From NCBI GenBank assembly GCA_025093555.1, contig JAIWNF010000023.1, positions 310,001-374,000 on the forward strand: 64,000 nt of DNA, read 5' to 3'. The stretch is from Circinella umbellata. Taxonomy: Eukaryota > Mucoromycota > Mucoromycetes > Mucorales > Lichtheimiaceae. The position numbers and the translations under genes are program-made. Positions 36,292 through 50,200 of the stretch are shown here, one piece after another. How positions within the stretch are numbered: position 1 is the first letter of the stretch; each line of letters starts with the position of its first letter. Below the pieces are notes generated by a model, which saw only the letters and a list, made by a program, of their open reading frames with translations, did not search any database and was not told the origin of the DNA.

Positions 36292-38317
36292 TAATAATAA
36301 TAAGTAGTAGTAATAAGTAGTAACAGTTCACGTAATATATAATAGAAATCAACATTTGATTATTATATAGCTTATATTTCATGAAAACCTTGTATATAAA
36401 TGTATGTTATAACAAAATACACTAATCAAAAGAATTGTTAATAAAATAACATTAAATAATAATAATAATATAGTGGGTACACTAATATCGTATGATTTAT
36501 TGATGGTGACACAAGGGAAAAAAGTTTCACTCGCCACAAAAGTTTTTAAGATCTCCCAAGTGAGTTATAACAAGAAAATATGTTGTACGGAAGATTACAG
36601 ATACAGTATAAGCCACGTACTACCTTGAATTTGTCCATTTATACAACAGATTTCTATATAATACTCCATTGCTCTATTTATACATTTTTTTTTCATTTAG
36701 TATCCCATTCGTCATTGGAAGGAATTTGTTTACATTTGCGGAGAGAACGATACTATGAAAAAAGAGATAACAAAAAAAAAAAAACTTTATAATATATAAA
36801 TAATAAATCAATATAATAATAATAATACCGGCAATAAAAAAAAAAGACAAAAACTGTCAAGGCAGAAACAAATAATGAGATGGGATTATGATAGTATATT
36901 TATGCTAAGTTAATTGTACAATGAGAAAAAAAAAGGGTCGAGTAATTTTATTTACCAATCTACTGGAATATTATGTATGAATAACCCATTTTAACCAAAA
37001 ACAATCAAAAAGCCGTTGTTTTGATTGCTACGGAAAGTATGTAAAATGGTGTCATCCAATCAAGTCATTTGTTGTTTGCGTAGCATACCTATTTTTCAAT
37101 ATATGCAAGTCTAAAATTAGCTGAATAAGGCGGATGCTCTTTGTATTTTTAATAATACTATAGTGCGCCCGGAGATTAAGGATTCCCTTGACAACCAGTT
37201 GCTCTTTATTAAAAAAAAAGAAGATACATATCGTTAACCCGTCCACGGGTTATAATAACATGAGTATTGTAATTTGTTCGGAACCTCGGAGAAAAAAAAG
37301 GGAGCCATTGGTAAATGTAAACAAAAAGGGAACACAAAAATAAACAATATTATTTATAGTGCTAAGCTTTTTCACTTTTCTTTTTTATCATTGACATTTT
37401 TACCATCCACATAAAAAATAAAAATAGACAGCAACATTCAAGTTGCTTAATAATTATTTATATAAAAGTATATCAATCATTTCTATAAACATATAATATT
37501 AACAGTTGTAATATACTTTTTGATATACCGAAAAATAAAATAAGCATTTTTGTTTTTGATACTATAGTTAGAAAATAAGTGGCGGCAAATAATAAAAAAA
37601 AAAAGAATATTGTGATTGTGGCTCGTGTCAACAACTTACTTGAGCGCCGCTCATGATAATATATGTATACATATATAAATATACACATATTTATAACCCA
37701 GTTTCTTCTCTCTCATTTTGTTAAACCTAAAAGACTATTACTACGTTCTATTTTACACAAAAAAAAAGATTAGAGGAGTTCTCTGTGGATGAGAGTGTGC
37801 GTGTTACCTCTTTTGAACTTTCTCGAGGCAACACACGCAACAGAATACAGCTTAGAACCATATTTTTATTTCCCTTTTTGTTATTTCTCACCTTTTTTTA
37901 GATCGCCTTTTCTCTTTTTGTTTTTCCTTCTTACAACTCTTTTTTCTCCCCTCTTTCTTTCTCTTCTCTTTTTCTTATATCTTTTTTCTTAATAGATCAG
38001 CAACAATCTCCCTTGGGTCATGCTACTCATTGATTTCAAAACCTTTTATTAAACATTTTTCATTTTATTTTATACGTGTTATTGTTTTTATATTTGGTCC
38101 ACCTCCGTCCTACTTCTTTATTTTGTATTTTGAAACTTTTTTTCCCCACACTTGAACACCTTATTTTATCAGGCACAAAAAAGAAAAAAAAACGCGCGCC
38201 TGAAACTTCTGATCCGCTTTCCCGGCTTATAAAGTTTCTGACTTTTTTTTATACATATCAATATATTATATACAGTAAACCACATACAACCTAACATACA
38301 GTCCTTATATAAGAGCT
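36292..38317. other. Intergenic between RFWD3-like and SH3 membrane-protein genes
   Basis: AT-rich with no gene. A perfect 8-bp inverted repeat TAACCCGT-CC-ACGGGTTA lies at 37235-37252, and a TTGCGTAGCA word at 37076-37085. The last 500 bp before 38318 are T-rich and probably the promoter and leader. Confidence 0.6.
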
Positions 38318-40332
38318 ATGGCTTGGCATTCCAGCTCAACAACAACAACAATAATAATAACAGCAGCAAAACCAGTATCAATATTATATTATTTACTACT
38401 TTATTATTATTTGATATCAACCATATTGGTTATAGACGTCGTTCACGGTCAACTTGATTCAAACGGATGTCTTCTACTTTCTTCATCCAAAACATGCCCA
38501 CAATTCAATCAATATTATATCGGTATTACCGATCAACTTAAATCAACTTATTCATTTTTATCCAACGTAACTGATGTAACATCATTTGACAATGCATTGT
38601 CGAACTATGTTTCTTCAACTTCTTATTTACAACAGCTTGGTTGCACTGCCTCTAATAATAATAAAGATACCCAACAACAACAAAATAATAATAATAATAA
38701 TGAAAATGACAACAAAGATGAATTTTATCCACGTTATTCTTTAAGTCGATTATGTGCTCTATTTGTTCATGACGCAACAAGTTTGTTATCTTGTAATTAT
38801 AATCAAGGTATTAACCCCGAGCCACTCTGTCACTCAACTTGTAATGATTGGATTGATAGTTTAAAAAATACTACTAGCAGCAGTAGTACGGGAACAACAA
38901 ACGATAATAATGATGATAAAACAGTAACTTGTTCATCTTCAACTTATGGATCATTCGAGCTTGAATGTTCTTCATGGCCTGCTTTTTCTGGGACAGATGG
39001 AAATTGTATTCTTGGTTCTGATAATGAACCTGATAATTGTGGTAAGAAATTTAATATTCATATTTTTTAAGTAGCTTTAATTGGGATACTTGAGGCCGGG
39101 TGTTTATGCTGTCATGGAAATGGATAACAAAATTAAATTAACTTTTATTCTAACTAGGTTTCCATGACGATAAAAAACATGCATGTGAATATTGTGAAAC
39201 TCATAGTGATGATAACTGTTGTCAAAATATGTCATGCATTAATAATGCACTTTCTGCAGGTGCTATTGCTGGTATTGTCGTTGGCGCTATTGTGGGTCTT
39301 ATTGCCATTTTTGTCGTATATTATATATTTTGCTGGCGTCGAAGGCGAGACAATACACGATTTCTTCCTATTATTCCTGTGGGTACAAACGACAAGAATG
39401 GGTTACATCATCACGGTAGTGGTCTCAGTAGTAAAGTTGAAGGTGGTGATGATTACGAAGCACGTGAACATTTGTTCAATAACAACAACAACCACAACCA
39501 CAACAATAGTAGTACAATAATGAATTATGCAAATGGGGCAGGATCTATTGGTGTCGCTACCACAGCCGTTGGAACCATGTCAACAGCTACAGCTATGGAA
39601 ATAGAAGAAAAGACACAGCTTCCTTCTCCAAATCCTGTGGAAATGGCCGAGTTATTTTGTGAAGTAATTCATAGTTATCCACCTCAAGTAGATGATGAAT
39701 TGGATCTCCGTGAAGGTGATGTGGTATACCTTATTTTCCAATTGGATGATGGATGGGGTTATGGATTGAACTTATCTACTTCACAAACTGGTGTATTTCC
39801 TTTGGTATGTGTTACTCGTGCAAGAGAAGAATTGCTGGAACAATTACTTCTTGTACCAAGTGATCAAGAACATTTTTCAAATGACAAGATTTTGATCGAA
39901 GAAGACGAAGATGAAGAACAAGCCATGTTATCAGCAAATACTACCAGTACAATGAATAACTTGGGAGCTATTGTAGCAGCAGCACGGTCAAGGTCACCTT
40001 CACCTAATAATCAAGTACAATTGGAAAAAACGCCTACCAGTGCCACCAGTCATAGTTTACTTCAGTGGCGCATGCAACAAATTCGGGATGATGTACGACG
40101 TTCAATCAGTGTGAATTCCCTAAAACGGATCAGTCGACAACCAAGACCAGCACCACCACCTGTCAAAATATATCATCATAATACTCTACCAACAAAACGG
40201 GTCACAGATCAATTGTCCCCTCAACAACAGTTATTTTCGGCACCTGTTACTTCTTCTTTAAGAATGACCCCACCTCCACCTGTACCGCGTCATATGATTG
40301 AAGAGCATGAAATGCATAGTTCAAATCCTTAA
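38318..40332 (+). CDS. Single-pass membrane protein with Cys-rich ectodomain and cytoplasmic SH3 domain
   Basis: Two exons, 38318-39041 and 39158-40332; 632 aa. A hydrophobic stretch near residues 20-42 ('ILYYLLLYYYLISTILVIDV') is a signal peptide or anchor. The ectodomain (about 45-273) holds many cysteines (for example 'PLCHSTCNDW', 'HACEYCETHSDDNCC') with Asn/Gln-rich insertions. A transmembrane helix follows at about 276-302 ('AGIVVGAIVGLIAIFVVYYI') and then RRRR. The cytoplasmic tail has an SH3 domain at about 404-462: 'SYPPQVDDELDLREGDVVYL', 'DDGWGYGLN' and 'TGVFPLVCV' carry the ALYDY-, RT-loop-, WG- and FPxxxV-type positions. Pro-rich motifs (APPPVK, PPPPVPR) near the end could be SH3 ligands. 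Sho1 and Fus1 of yeast are functional analogues with other topologies; orthology is not claimed. Confidence 0.8.
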
Positions 40333-43039
40333 AAAGAACTGTTATTGTAAACGATTTTGTAAAGTCGTCTCACATTTTTTTTTCTTTGCAACACATTTTT
40401 TCTTCTTTTTTTAACACTATTTTATTCCGTACAAATACCTTTTTTTTATATTATTACAAACCATTTACAATTTTAGTATCAATTTAAACACACACCCACA
40501 CCCACATGCGCTCACCCACATACTAACAATCATCATCAAAACTTATCACTCACTAAAACATTTTTTTTCACATCATATCTATTATATATGTATTATATAT
40601 ATATGTATTTTTTTTCACTACTAGAAATGAATATCTAATCTCGATATATTATTTAATCAAAAAAACTCATTAATGATCCAACTTTATGTAATCAACAATG
40701 TTTAGCTTGAAGATAATTTACCAGATAAACATACAAATAGTTGTTAACTGATGATATTTACTGTTAAAACATTACATACATGACATGAAAGTTGGTATGT
40801 AAAAAGAACAAAAAAATAATAATTTCAGGTTTTCTTTGTATTAGCTTTCTATGTACAGCAGTTATATTTTTTTTGAAATCTTTTTTTTTACAGTTTAAGT
40901 TTGTCCTCATTCCGTGAGGTACGTACAATAATACCTACTTAATGATATATAGTATTTTTATATTACGTGATAGTACTAACAGTCCGTGTCTCATCTTGCT
41001 CGATTAAGTGAACCTTTTTGCTTCGCTTCGTCTCATTCAACGGGACCACGTCCTAATAGTACCATTAATAGACGTAGAACCTTTTTGTGTAAAACTCGGT
41101 ATATTTGAGCATAGTCTAGGCTTCAAGAAGCTATAGCAGTGCCCGGGATCATCTAATCCTTTTCAAAAATTGATAATGCCAGTGGCGTCAGCGTAGCTGT
41201 ATAAGTCGTAGTAGCAACATTCCCAATAAAAAAACATTAAATTTGACATAATAATTTATGTGGGAATAAAAATAGTAGCGGGCGAGTACCGTTTCACTGC
41301 TACTTCTATTATATTGACCGATTTCTTGAATTTAAAACTTTATTTAAATAACACCTTGAATCTTAATTTTAGAGGTCTCATTTTCTAGTTTATGGTTGAC
41401 ACGAAAAGTGTAATATTTTGCCAGGAAAACTTTTGTCACCACTGGTCTTTGTTGATAATTTCTTTGCGATATTTAATTTGTGCCAAAGTTCGGATAGGAG
41501 CTTGAAAAAAGATAAGGATGTTACTTTGTCGTACAAACTGTAGTATATTATATTTATCAAGTTTATGAAGATGGTAATCGAAAAAAAATTTTGGGCCTTG
41601 TTACAAGCTCCTTGACCCCTGACTAAGGCTTTGATGGTTGAAAAGTTAATTTTCGTCTTGACAGCTGTCAAACAAAACTTGTAACCAAGCAACCCCCAAA
41701 CCCGAACTTGGATCATTCATTATCAAGTCGATTGGTATTAGTAAAAATTAACAGTTTATCTAAAGAGCATGACATGATCAGGTAAAAGAAAATGAAAAGA
41801 GGTTTCTTTTATGACAAGTTTATTAAACGGAATATACAAAGTTTGTTGTTTTATTTTTATATGGAGTATTCTATTTTTAAAGAAAGTATTTTGTTTTGTA
41901 AACATGTTGTACAATAAAAGTAGAAGAAAGCTAACGAAAAAGCATCCCAGCAAATAGCTTACTTTTCTTTTACCTGGGTTACGAATAATCGGGTTTCATC
42001 AGCGTATCCAAAACAATTCTTCCCTACCCCAGACTTTTGCTTTGTCAAACTGGGTACTATCATTATGAGAACGAAAAAGAACAGTATCGGATTAATTAAT
42101 TGATCCGATCCTTTGCACTGAATTTTTAATTTTTACTATCAACTATATTCAGCATAATCATTGTGTTATAACGGAAACTTTTTTATTGGGTAAATGACCA
42201 CAAAAACGCGTATCAGCAGCAATGACATCATAGTGAAAGGCAAAGAAAAATATTGATACGTACGTATGAGTTAGTTTTGTACAAGTAAACATCTAAAAAA
42301 AATTATGAATAAGCATGTATAGTGATACATATTTTATTTATTTTTCATACCATTCCTCAAAGACTGAATATAAATGTACGTGGAATGAATATATATTAAG
42401 CACCAAATACATAAAATTAGCAAATAGATTGAGACGCTACATAATAGCAGCAGTATAATAGATTTTGTGTCCCATCAATGACACGATGACATAGATCGAT
42501 GTATCAGAGATATTTCTAAACTGACAACAAGAACTTATGGATAGTGAATAGCAATTGATATAGTGGTGCGTAGCACCGAATAAATGCTAACACATGATGT
42601 TATAAATATGTTGGCTTATAACCTCAGTCGAACATGTATTTTACCCTGTTTTTGAACTACAAGGATAAGTTATTTTACCATGTTACGGTCCGTGAATATA
42701 ATAAATATGCTAACTACACCTATTTGTTTACAAGAGTGTGCTGGAAGATGCCAGAATATATAGCATGTTTCGCCCTTTGAAAACAATCATTTCGTGTTAC
42801 CCTGTCAGGCGGTCTGCATTGCTTTAAAGAAATTCAAAATTGATTACCGTAACAACCCATCTTCCCTCCTCTTTTCACACACAGTCCCTCGCTCATATTC
42901 ATATAAACTGAAGTCTGCCATGAGCTTCATTTAAAGTACTCCTTTAGTTTTTTTTTGTGTATTTTAAATATTATCAGTATAATAATTTTTTTGTACATTT
43001 TTTTTCTTCTTCCTTTAATTATAAATAACTCCTTTTACA
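40333..43039. other. AT-rich intergenic DNA upstream of the HRI-like kinase
   Basis: 2.7 kb with no supportable gene. A 108-codon minus-strand frame at 41390-41716 has no domain I recognise. Hairpins with a GTA loop are at 41189-41199 (CAGC/GCTG) and 42565-42577 (GGTGC/GCACC). Confidence 0.6.
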
Positions 43040-46000
43040 ATGTCAGTCGACAAGTCAGATTCTGAATGTGCTGATGACTCGTCCGATTGTTCAAACAAGT
43101 TTTGGCACCGTCCTAATCATGATCAAAGTGAAGCCACCATAAATGACTCGTCTGATTCCTTAGGTATAATAAATATATATACTTTCACCTTTGTGTCCGT
43201 CCAAGAGACTGTTCCCTTTCTTTTCTCTTCAAAAAATATTATTTTTTCTACATATGTGCAACTTTTTACGCCATTTTTATTTTATCTTTTGACAACTAAC
43301 TCAAATATTTACATATGCTATTAGGAGCTAATGAATTTGGTGGTATTTTGACTGAGAAAAGCAAAAACAGCGATATTAACAGTAACAGCAATAACAATAG
43401 TAGTAATAGTAATAATACTAATGGCAATGCCGCGCCTACTTCCATGGATGATGATCGGGGCATTTCAAAGCGTCGACAAACAAAAATGTTACTAGTGTCT
43501 TTGATTGAATCATTTTGTCGAGTTCATGGCGATTCCCCGGAAGCTAATCGGTATATCTTCTTTCTTATTTGTCAAACACTAAGCTCACTTGGATTCATCG
43601 ATTCAGAATTCGTCGATGAAATGGCCGGTGTTCGATCTACTTTTCAATCTGCTTTTCAAACTCTATTTTACACTGCAGTTGAAACTGTTAATGACCCAAC
43701 TTTTCGTAAACCAATGATGATTGCATCTTCTTCAGCAGCTGAGGATGATTCTCAATCGGATGGTTATCAACATCATCATCCTCTTGAAAAGCCACAACAG
43801 CAGCATATACAACAGCGGGAGCAACGACACCAGATGCAGCAACAACGTCAAAGACAACGACAAGAATCATTTCAACAGCAAGCAAAAGAACAACCACCTA
43901 TATTCGATCTAAATATACAGAATTCGCGTTATTGTAATGATTTTGTTCAAGTTAGTTTACTCGGTCGGGGTGGGTTTGCGAGTGTATGGCGAGCGCACAA
44001 CAAATTGGATAATATCGATTATGCAGTCAAACAAATTCATTTGGGACCTGATTTAACCGATGATGATCGTTGTGGCGATCAAGAACAAGGACCTTACGAA
44101 AAGATTTTCCGTGAAATTAAACATCTCGCGCGTCTAGAACATAAAAATGTCGTACGCTATTATTCTTCGTGGTTAGAATATACAACGACACATGAACATT
44201 CGAAAGCATCAACTCGCCATCATCATAAACAGCAGCAAACAACAATAGATAATGAAAAAGAGGAGGACAATGATAGTGACAGCATTTTTGGAGGACAAGA
44301 TCCAACATTTGACGACCGCGATGATGATGAACCAACATTCTCATCAACCAACAATCAAAAACTATTGGAAGATATGTCCCTCATTAATTTTGCAAATGAT
44401 AATGACACTAATGATGTAAACCATAATAAAAAAATAAATAATGCTGAAAATTCTATCGATATAGCAAACAACTCATCAGCAGTTGATTGCATATCAAATG
44501 AAAGTATCAACAGCAATAAAGATACAGCGGTCTGTATTCCAAATATTGATCCGAAAAGGTCGACCCGGAAAGAACGTGAACGACGTATGTCAAAGAAACG
44601 TTCAAGAACAAAAAAAAGCTCACGCTGCGGATGGACCTTGTATATTCAAATGTATTTATGCCCAGGTGAATATCTGTTTTCAAAATTCTTGCCTTTTCTT
44701 TCCTTTTCTATTGCTGTATAATTTTGATTTTTGACATGATATATTGGTACCATAGCAACACTACACGACTATATTAAGCATCGAAACGATACTCGATCAC
44801 CAGTTGACAAGAATCGTAATATTGAACTGTTCACACAAATTCTGGAAGGTTGTTCTTATATTCATAGCAGTGGTTTGATCCACCGTGATTTGAAACCAAG
44901 TAATATTTTTTTGACCATGACTACGAGCAACAACGAAATGACTATGAATAACAATGGCAGTAGAAGACATTGGAGATCAGCATCATCTAGTCATACACGA
45001 TTACATCATCAGCATAGCTTTTCATACGATTCAGTTCGAAATACAGATGGCACATTACGTGATTGTATGTGGAATGAAACATTAATTCCAAAACTTGGAG
45101 ATTTTGGTTTAGCAGCTGCAGTCATGACAACGCATTGTAAACAAACACCACCATCAATATTGTCTACTTCATCACCTATGACGGATCAATTATCATCTTT
45201 TATGGAACACCATCATCGCGGATCTCAGCATAGTTTAAGGTCTTTATCGTCTTCTTATTGTCGACGGGGTAGTGACGATAGCAGTAGTAGTAGCAGTAGT
45301 AGTGAAGAAGAGGAAGAGGATGGTCCGTGCGTAGTGCATAAATTAACGAGCGCAGTTGGCACAAGAACGGTGAGAGAACACTTTTTTTTTTTTTCAAAAA
45401 AAAAAAAAAAAAAAGAAATGTACTTTTTTTATTGGCTTATATACATTTTTACTCACACCTACATTATGTTGATTTATTTAGTATGCAGCACCAGAACAAT
45501 TAGCCGATCCACCACAGCCTTATGACGACAAGGTTGATATTTATTCCTTAGGTATCATCTTTTTTGAATTATATCAGCCGTTTACAACGGTCATGGAAAG
45601 AGCGTGTGCAATTGAGCGCCTTAAAAAAGGGGTCTTTCCGGATGGCTTTGTAGAAATGTATCCAAAGGAAGTAAGCATATTTATATCCCTTTTTCTTGCA
45701 ATTGTTTTTTCCACGACAATCCTGTTAATTCACTGTATTTTTTTTTAATTTTTACTATAGTCGGCACTTATTTTATGGATGATGGATGATGAACCGGCAC
45801 ATCGACCGAGTGCAGAGCAGTTATTAGAATTCGAGCTATTTTTACCTCAAACAGCTGGTGTGAGTTATGTTTCACTATTACCTTTTCTTCCATATTTCTT
45901 TCATGGCTTGAGAATCAATTGAGGGATTAACGATAGGTGTATATGTGTATATAGGAGGAGGGTATGTATAGTAATTTACAAGCACAGCTTCAAGCAAAAT

Positions 46001-46254
46001 CAGTAGCACTGGATACCAAAGATAAAGAAATGGCAGCATTACGTGACAAGATGGAAAAAATTGAACAACAAAATAAGAAGGATATGGAGGTAATGCAAAA
46101 AAGAGTAGACGAATTACAACATCAACTTAGTATGGTGCAGCTAGGACATGTGGAATGTGCACCAAGTCCCACAGCAACAAATAGTAGTAATAGTAGTACT
46201 AGTAATAGTAGTGGATTATCCAAAATGCTCAATCATGATACACCATGTAAATAG
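43040..46254 (+). CDS. HRI-like eIF2alpha kinase (EIF2AK1 family)
   Basis: The product should phosphorylate eIF2alpha and shut down translation initiation under stress. Exons: 43040-43163, 43325-44665, 44756-45369, 45482-45670, 45761-45859, 45955-46254; 888 aa. An HRI-type N-terminal domain at about 95-160 contains 'MLLVSLIESFCRVHGDSPEA' and 'LICQTLSSLGFID'. The kinase begins at about 255 (GRGGFASV, VK lysine 277), has the eIF2-kinase insert after 'NVVRYYSSWLEY', then 'HRDLKPSNIFL' (Asp533), 'LGDFGLAA' (Asp604) and 'VGTRTYAAPEQL'. 'FFELYQPFTTVMERACAIERL' and 'HRPSAEQLLEFELF' follow the HRI C-lobe closely. About 70 residues lie between HRD and DFG, much more than usual, and the activation segment carries a Ser/Glu run. 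The last exon encodes a coiled coil. Fission yeast has two HRI-type kinases; which one this matches is unknown. Confidence 0.92.
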
Positions 46255-46708
46255 TTAATTAACATATATATATATATATATAAATAATATAAATAAAGTA
46301 GTTATCAATGTTCTTGTGTTTTTTCTTTAAGAAATAAAAAAATCTGCAAAAAATATATATTTATACATAATATACAAGTGTGATATTTCACAATGCAAAA
46401 AATAGGAAGGGTTTGTTTTTATTTATTTTTTTATCTTCTGTTTTTTTTTGTTTCTTATTTTGATTCATAATTATCTAAAGAAAAAAAGATAGATAAATAG
46501 ATAAATATGGTAGAGGAGAGAGACGGATTTAAAGGTAAAGATGATTGTAAAAATAATTTTTTATCGTTATGTGCGTGTGTGTGAAAGTATATTTGGAGGA
46601 TGTAAGAAATGAGAAGTTCTGATGTACAAATTAAAGAATAGAAAAGGGAAAAAAACAGTTGCATATAATAAATGAAAAACAAATTTGAAGAAAAGGTCAG
46701 AGGCTTGT
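46255..46708. other. Convergent intergenic gap
   Basis: 454 bp between the 3' ends of the HRI-like kinase and the oxoglutarate dehydrogenase gene; (TA)n at about 46264-46281, no gene. Confidence 0.7.
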
Positions 46709-49700
46709 TTAGGCTTCAGTCAAAAGAGCAGCATTTAACAACTGTTCTTCTTCTTGGTAATGCTTCTTCTTGTTACCAGTAGCGACGGAAGCAGAAGGTT
46801 CACGGCCAGCATACTTGGGAGACTTGCCGGCATGGTGGGTAGTTTCAGACAAGGCAGTGGTGATTCTAGGTTGAACGTGAGCCCAGGCACCCATGTTCAA
46901 AGGTTCTTCTTGACACCAGACGATTTCGGCATTAGGGTACTTGTCGGCATGTTCCTTGACTTGTTGATAAGGGAAGGGGTTCAATTGTTCAACACGCGAA
47001 ATAGCGACGTTGTTGAGACCGTGTTGTTCACGGGCCTTAAGCAAGTTATAATAGACTTGACCACTGCAGAGAATATGCTTGGTGATATTTTCGGGTTCGG
47101 CGAGGTTCTCGGTGTGAGGTTCGGGAATATAAAGTTGGAAGCTAGTACCAGCAGCCATTTCTTCCAAGCTGGAACGAGCAAGAGGATGACGAAGCAAAGC
47201 CTTGGAGAATGGCAAGATCAAAGGCTTACGGAACTCACGGTTGATTTGACGACGGAGGACATGGAAGTATTGAGCGGGGGTGGAAGCATAGACGACTTGC
47301 ATGTTACAGTCTTGGTGTTGACGTTGTAACTTTTCGGGGGATGGGAAGACATATGGGTTGTCATCACAAAGTTGCAAGTAACGTTCAATTCTTGAAGAAG
47401 AATGTTCGGGACCTTGACCGTCATAACCATGGGGCAAAGTCATTACCAAACCGGTACGTTGTAACCATTTTTGTTCACCAGCAGCCAAGAATTGATCAAT
47501 GATACATTGAGCAGTGTTGGCGAAATCACCAAATTGACCTTCCCAGACAACCAAAGCGTTAGGGTCGACAAGCGAGTAACCAAGTTCGAAACCGAGAATA
47601 CCGAATTCGGAAAGAGATGAGTTGCTGATGGTCAAGTTTCCTTGTTCAGAAGAAATGTGGTTTAACAAGGTGTAGTTTTCATCAGTCTTTTGGTCGTGAA
47701 GGACGGCGTGGCGTTGAGAGAAAGTACCACGTTCGACATCTTGACCAGTACAGCGGACGTGCTTGCCTTCCAACAAGAGAGTACCCCAAGCCAAAGCTTC
47801 ACCAGTAGACCAGTCAATATCCTTACCAGCAGCTAAGTTCTTGGCACGGTTTTGGATAATACGGTTCAAGTTACGATGAACGTTGAAGTTTTGGGGCAAA
47901 GTTGTCAATGCGGAACCAACTTGTTGGAGTGCTTCCATGGGAACACCAGTAGGGTTGTGAGGTAAGATTTCTTCAGCACATTCCTTGGGGGATTTGAATC
48001 CTATAATTATTATAATTATAATGTTTTTAAAGTTTAATATGTATAATTCCATCCAGTTCCTCGTTTAAAAAATAATTCTCAAAACTCCAAAAATCACATA
48101 TCTTATTTTTCTCTGTTTTTTTTCTTCTCTTCTGCTAATTTCTTACCTGGCCATGAGCTGGACAACCATTCACGGGAAGTAGGCTTATAATCTTTGCTAC
48201 GAGAATAGCTTTCTTCCAAAATACCCCAAACACGTGTCTTGTTAGCCTCAACTTCTTCAGCACTTAAACTGCCTTCCTTGGTCAATTGTTCGGCATAGAG
48301 CTTAGCGACAGGAGGTTGTTTGCTGATGGCTTGGTACATAACGGGTTGAGTGAAAGAAGGTTGATCAGTTTCGTTGTGACCGTGCTTACGATAACAGACC
48401 AAATCAATAACTACATCCTTATGGAAAGTCTGGCGCCAGTCAGCTGCAAGTTGCATGACATAGGTCACAGCTTCAGCATCATCACCATTGACATGGAAAA
48501 CAGGAGCATTGATGGCCTTGGCAATATCAGTACAGTACGAGGTCGAACGACCGAAACGAGGATCAGTGGTGAAACCGATTTGGTTGTTGACAACAATATG
48601 AATAGTACCACCAGTGCTGTAAGCAGGCAAGTCATGGAAACCCATGGTTTCGTAAACAACACCTTGACCGGCAAAAGCAGCGTCACCGTGCATCAAAATA
48701 GCCATTGAGTGTTGATGCTTGGTATCCTTGCTGTAGTATTGAAGAGCACGAGTCTTACCCAAAACAACGGGGTTGACAGCTTCCAAATGGGAAGGATTGG
48801 CGACCAAAGACAAATGGACACGCTTACCAGAAGGAGTAGGACGAACATAGTTCATACCCAAATGGTACTTGACATCACCACTACCTTCTTCAGAAGGTTG
48901 GAGAGCTCCGCTGAATTCGCAGAAAATAGATTCATTGGGTTTACGAACGACATTGCTGAGAACGTTCAAACGACCACGATGGGGCATACCAATGACGATC
49001 GACTCGACACCCAAATCGACGGAGCGGTCAATCTAAAACGTCCGATATTAGAACAGAAAAGAAGCAAAGGGATAATTATCAGTCAACCTAAACCCAGATT
49101 CCCCGCTTTCGTGTAACATGACGTTTGCAAAAATCTTTTGGGGTTACTTACCAGGGCCTTCATACCAGGAATAAGAGTTTCACCACCTTCCAAACCGAAA
49201 CGCTTTTCAGAGGGGTACTTGGATGCGACGAAACGTTCGAAACTATCGGACCAGGTCAAACGATCGAAGATAACACGCTTTTCGTCGATGCTGTATTTGT
49301 ATGGTGTGGGGGTTTCGACACGGTTACGGATCCAGTCGCATTGAGTACGGTCAGGAATGTGAATATATTCAATACCGATCGAACCACCTATAGTAAATTA
49401 TGTTATTTTTAACACCCCTTATCACATTTTTTCCCGTTGGGACTTTCTTTTCACATACACAACTTATACACATACATCTTTCTAAACTCTGTTTTCTCCC
49501 TCAATAATTATAATCCATTTCAAAAAAAAAAGTAGCCCAGCAGAATAAAAACTAATTACTTACAGTATGTCTTGTTCAAGTTATTGACAATTTCACGAAG
49601 AGTCAAAGATTTGCCGTTATCCATAAAGGCAGGCAAGATACCGGGACCAAGGGAGAAAGTACGATCAAGATCTTTTTCAGAGAAACCATAGTAGGTGTGA

Positions 49701-50200
49701 GATAATTCTGGTGGGCTAGAGTTCAAAATATCGGCGTGTTGAATTCCAAGAGGGTCCAAGTTGGCAAGATGATGACCACGCACCTGATATGCTCTCACGA
49801 GAAGTTGGATTTTCATATGGTCGATAATTTCTGACGAAGAACCGCTAGGGATGACAGCGTCAGGCAAGCTTGGAAGACGAGCACTGGCTGAAGGCACCAA
49901 AGTAGGAGGTGGTGAATAAGCTTGGGCAGGAGAAACACCGTTAGCCATGTTCTTAAAGTATACTTGCCACGACAAGTGAACGGCAGAAGGATCCTTCAAC
50001 CAAGCTTCATACATCTCTTCAATGTAGTTTGCAGCATTACCATGAAGGAATGCATCGTTTGATTCGGGAGCTGCCTTGGCGAAACGAGATTGATTGGTGT
50101 GGAATGAGCTGACTAAAGCAGGAACACGCTTTGGTACCTGTTGTGTAAGTCTAGAAGAGAGGGGTTTAGCGGCACGCGAGAGCGCCGTCAATCTGTACAT
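46709..50200 (-). CDS. KGD1: 2-oxoglutarate dehydrogenase E1 component, mitochondrial
   Basis: This is the thiamine-diphosphate E1 subunit of the oxoglutarate dehydrogenase complex of the citric acid cycle, in the mitochondrial matrix. Exons on the minus strand: 50200-49564, 49387-49152, 49032-48147, 48000-46709; 1016 aa, matching yeast Kgd1 and human OGDH. The N-terminus is Arg/Ser-rich without acids for about 40 residues, a mitochondrial presequence. Then '[19 protein letters not shown]', '[20 protein letters not shown]', '[12 protein letters not shown]', '[10 protein letters not shown]' (about 397, cofactor region) and '[11 protein letters not shown]' follow, ending with the transketolase-like half ('[20 protein letters not shown]', '[16 protein letters not shown]' type motif). 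Codon use favours C-ending codons and AAG much more than neighbouring genes, suggesting high expression. Confidence 0.97.

Noticed and set aside
41390..41716. 108-codon minus-strand open frame in the 40.3-43.0 kb gap
   Set aside because: No recognised domain, no splice partners and no promoter-like context; kept only as intergenic note.
46754..49412. Several 90-190 codon plus-strand open frames
   Set aside because: They lie antisense to KGD1 exons, where biased codons keep the opposite strand open.
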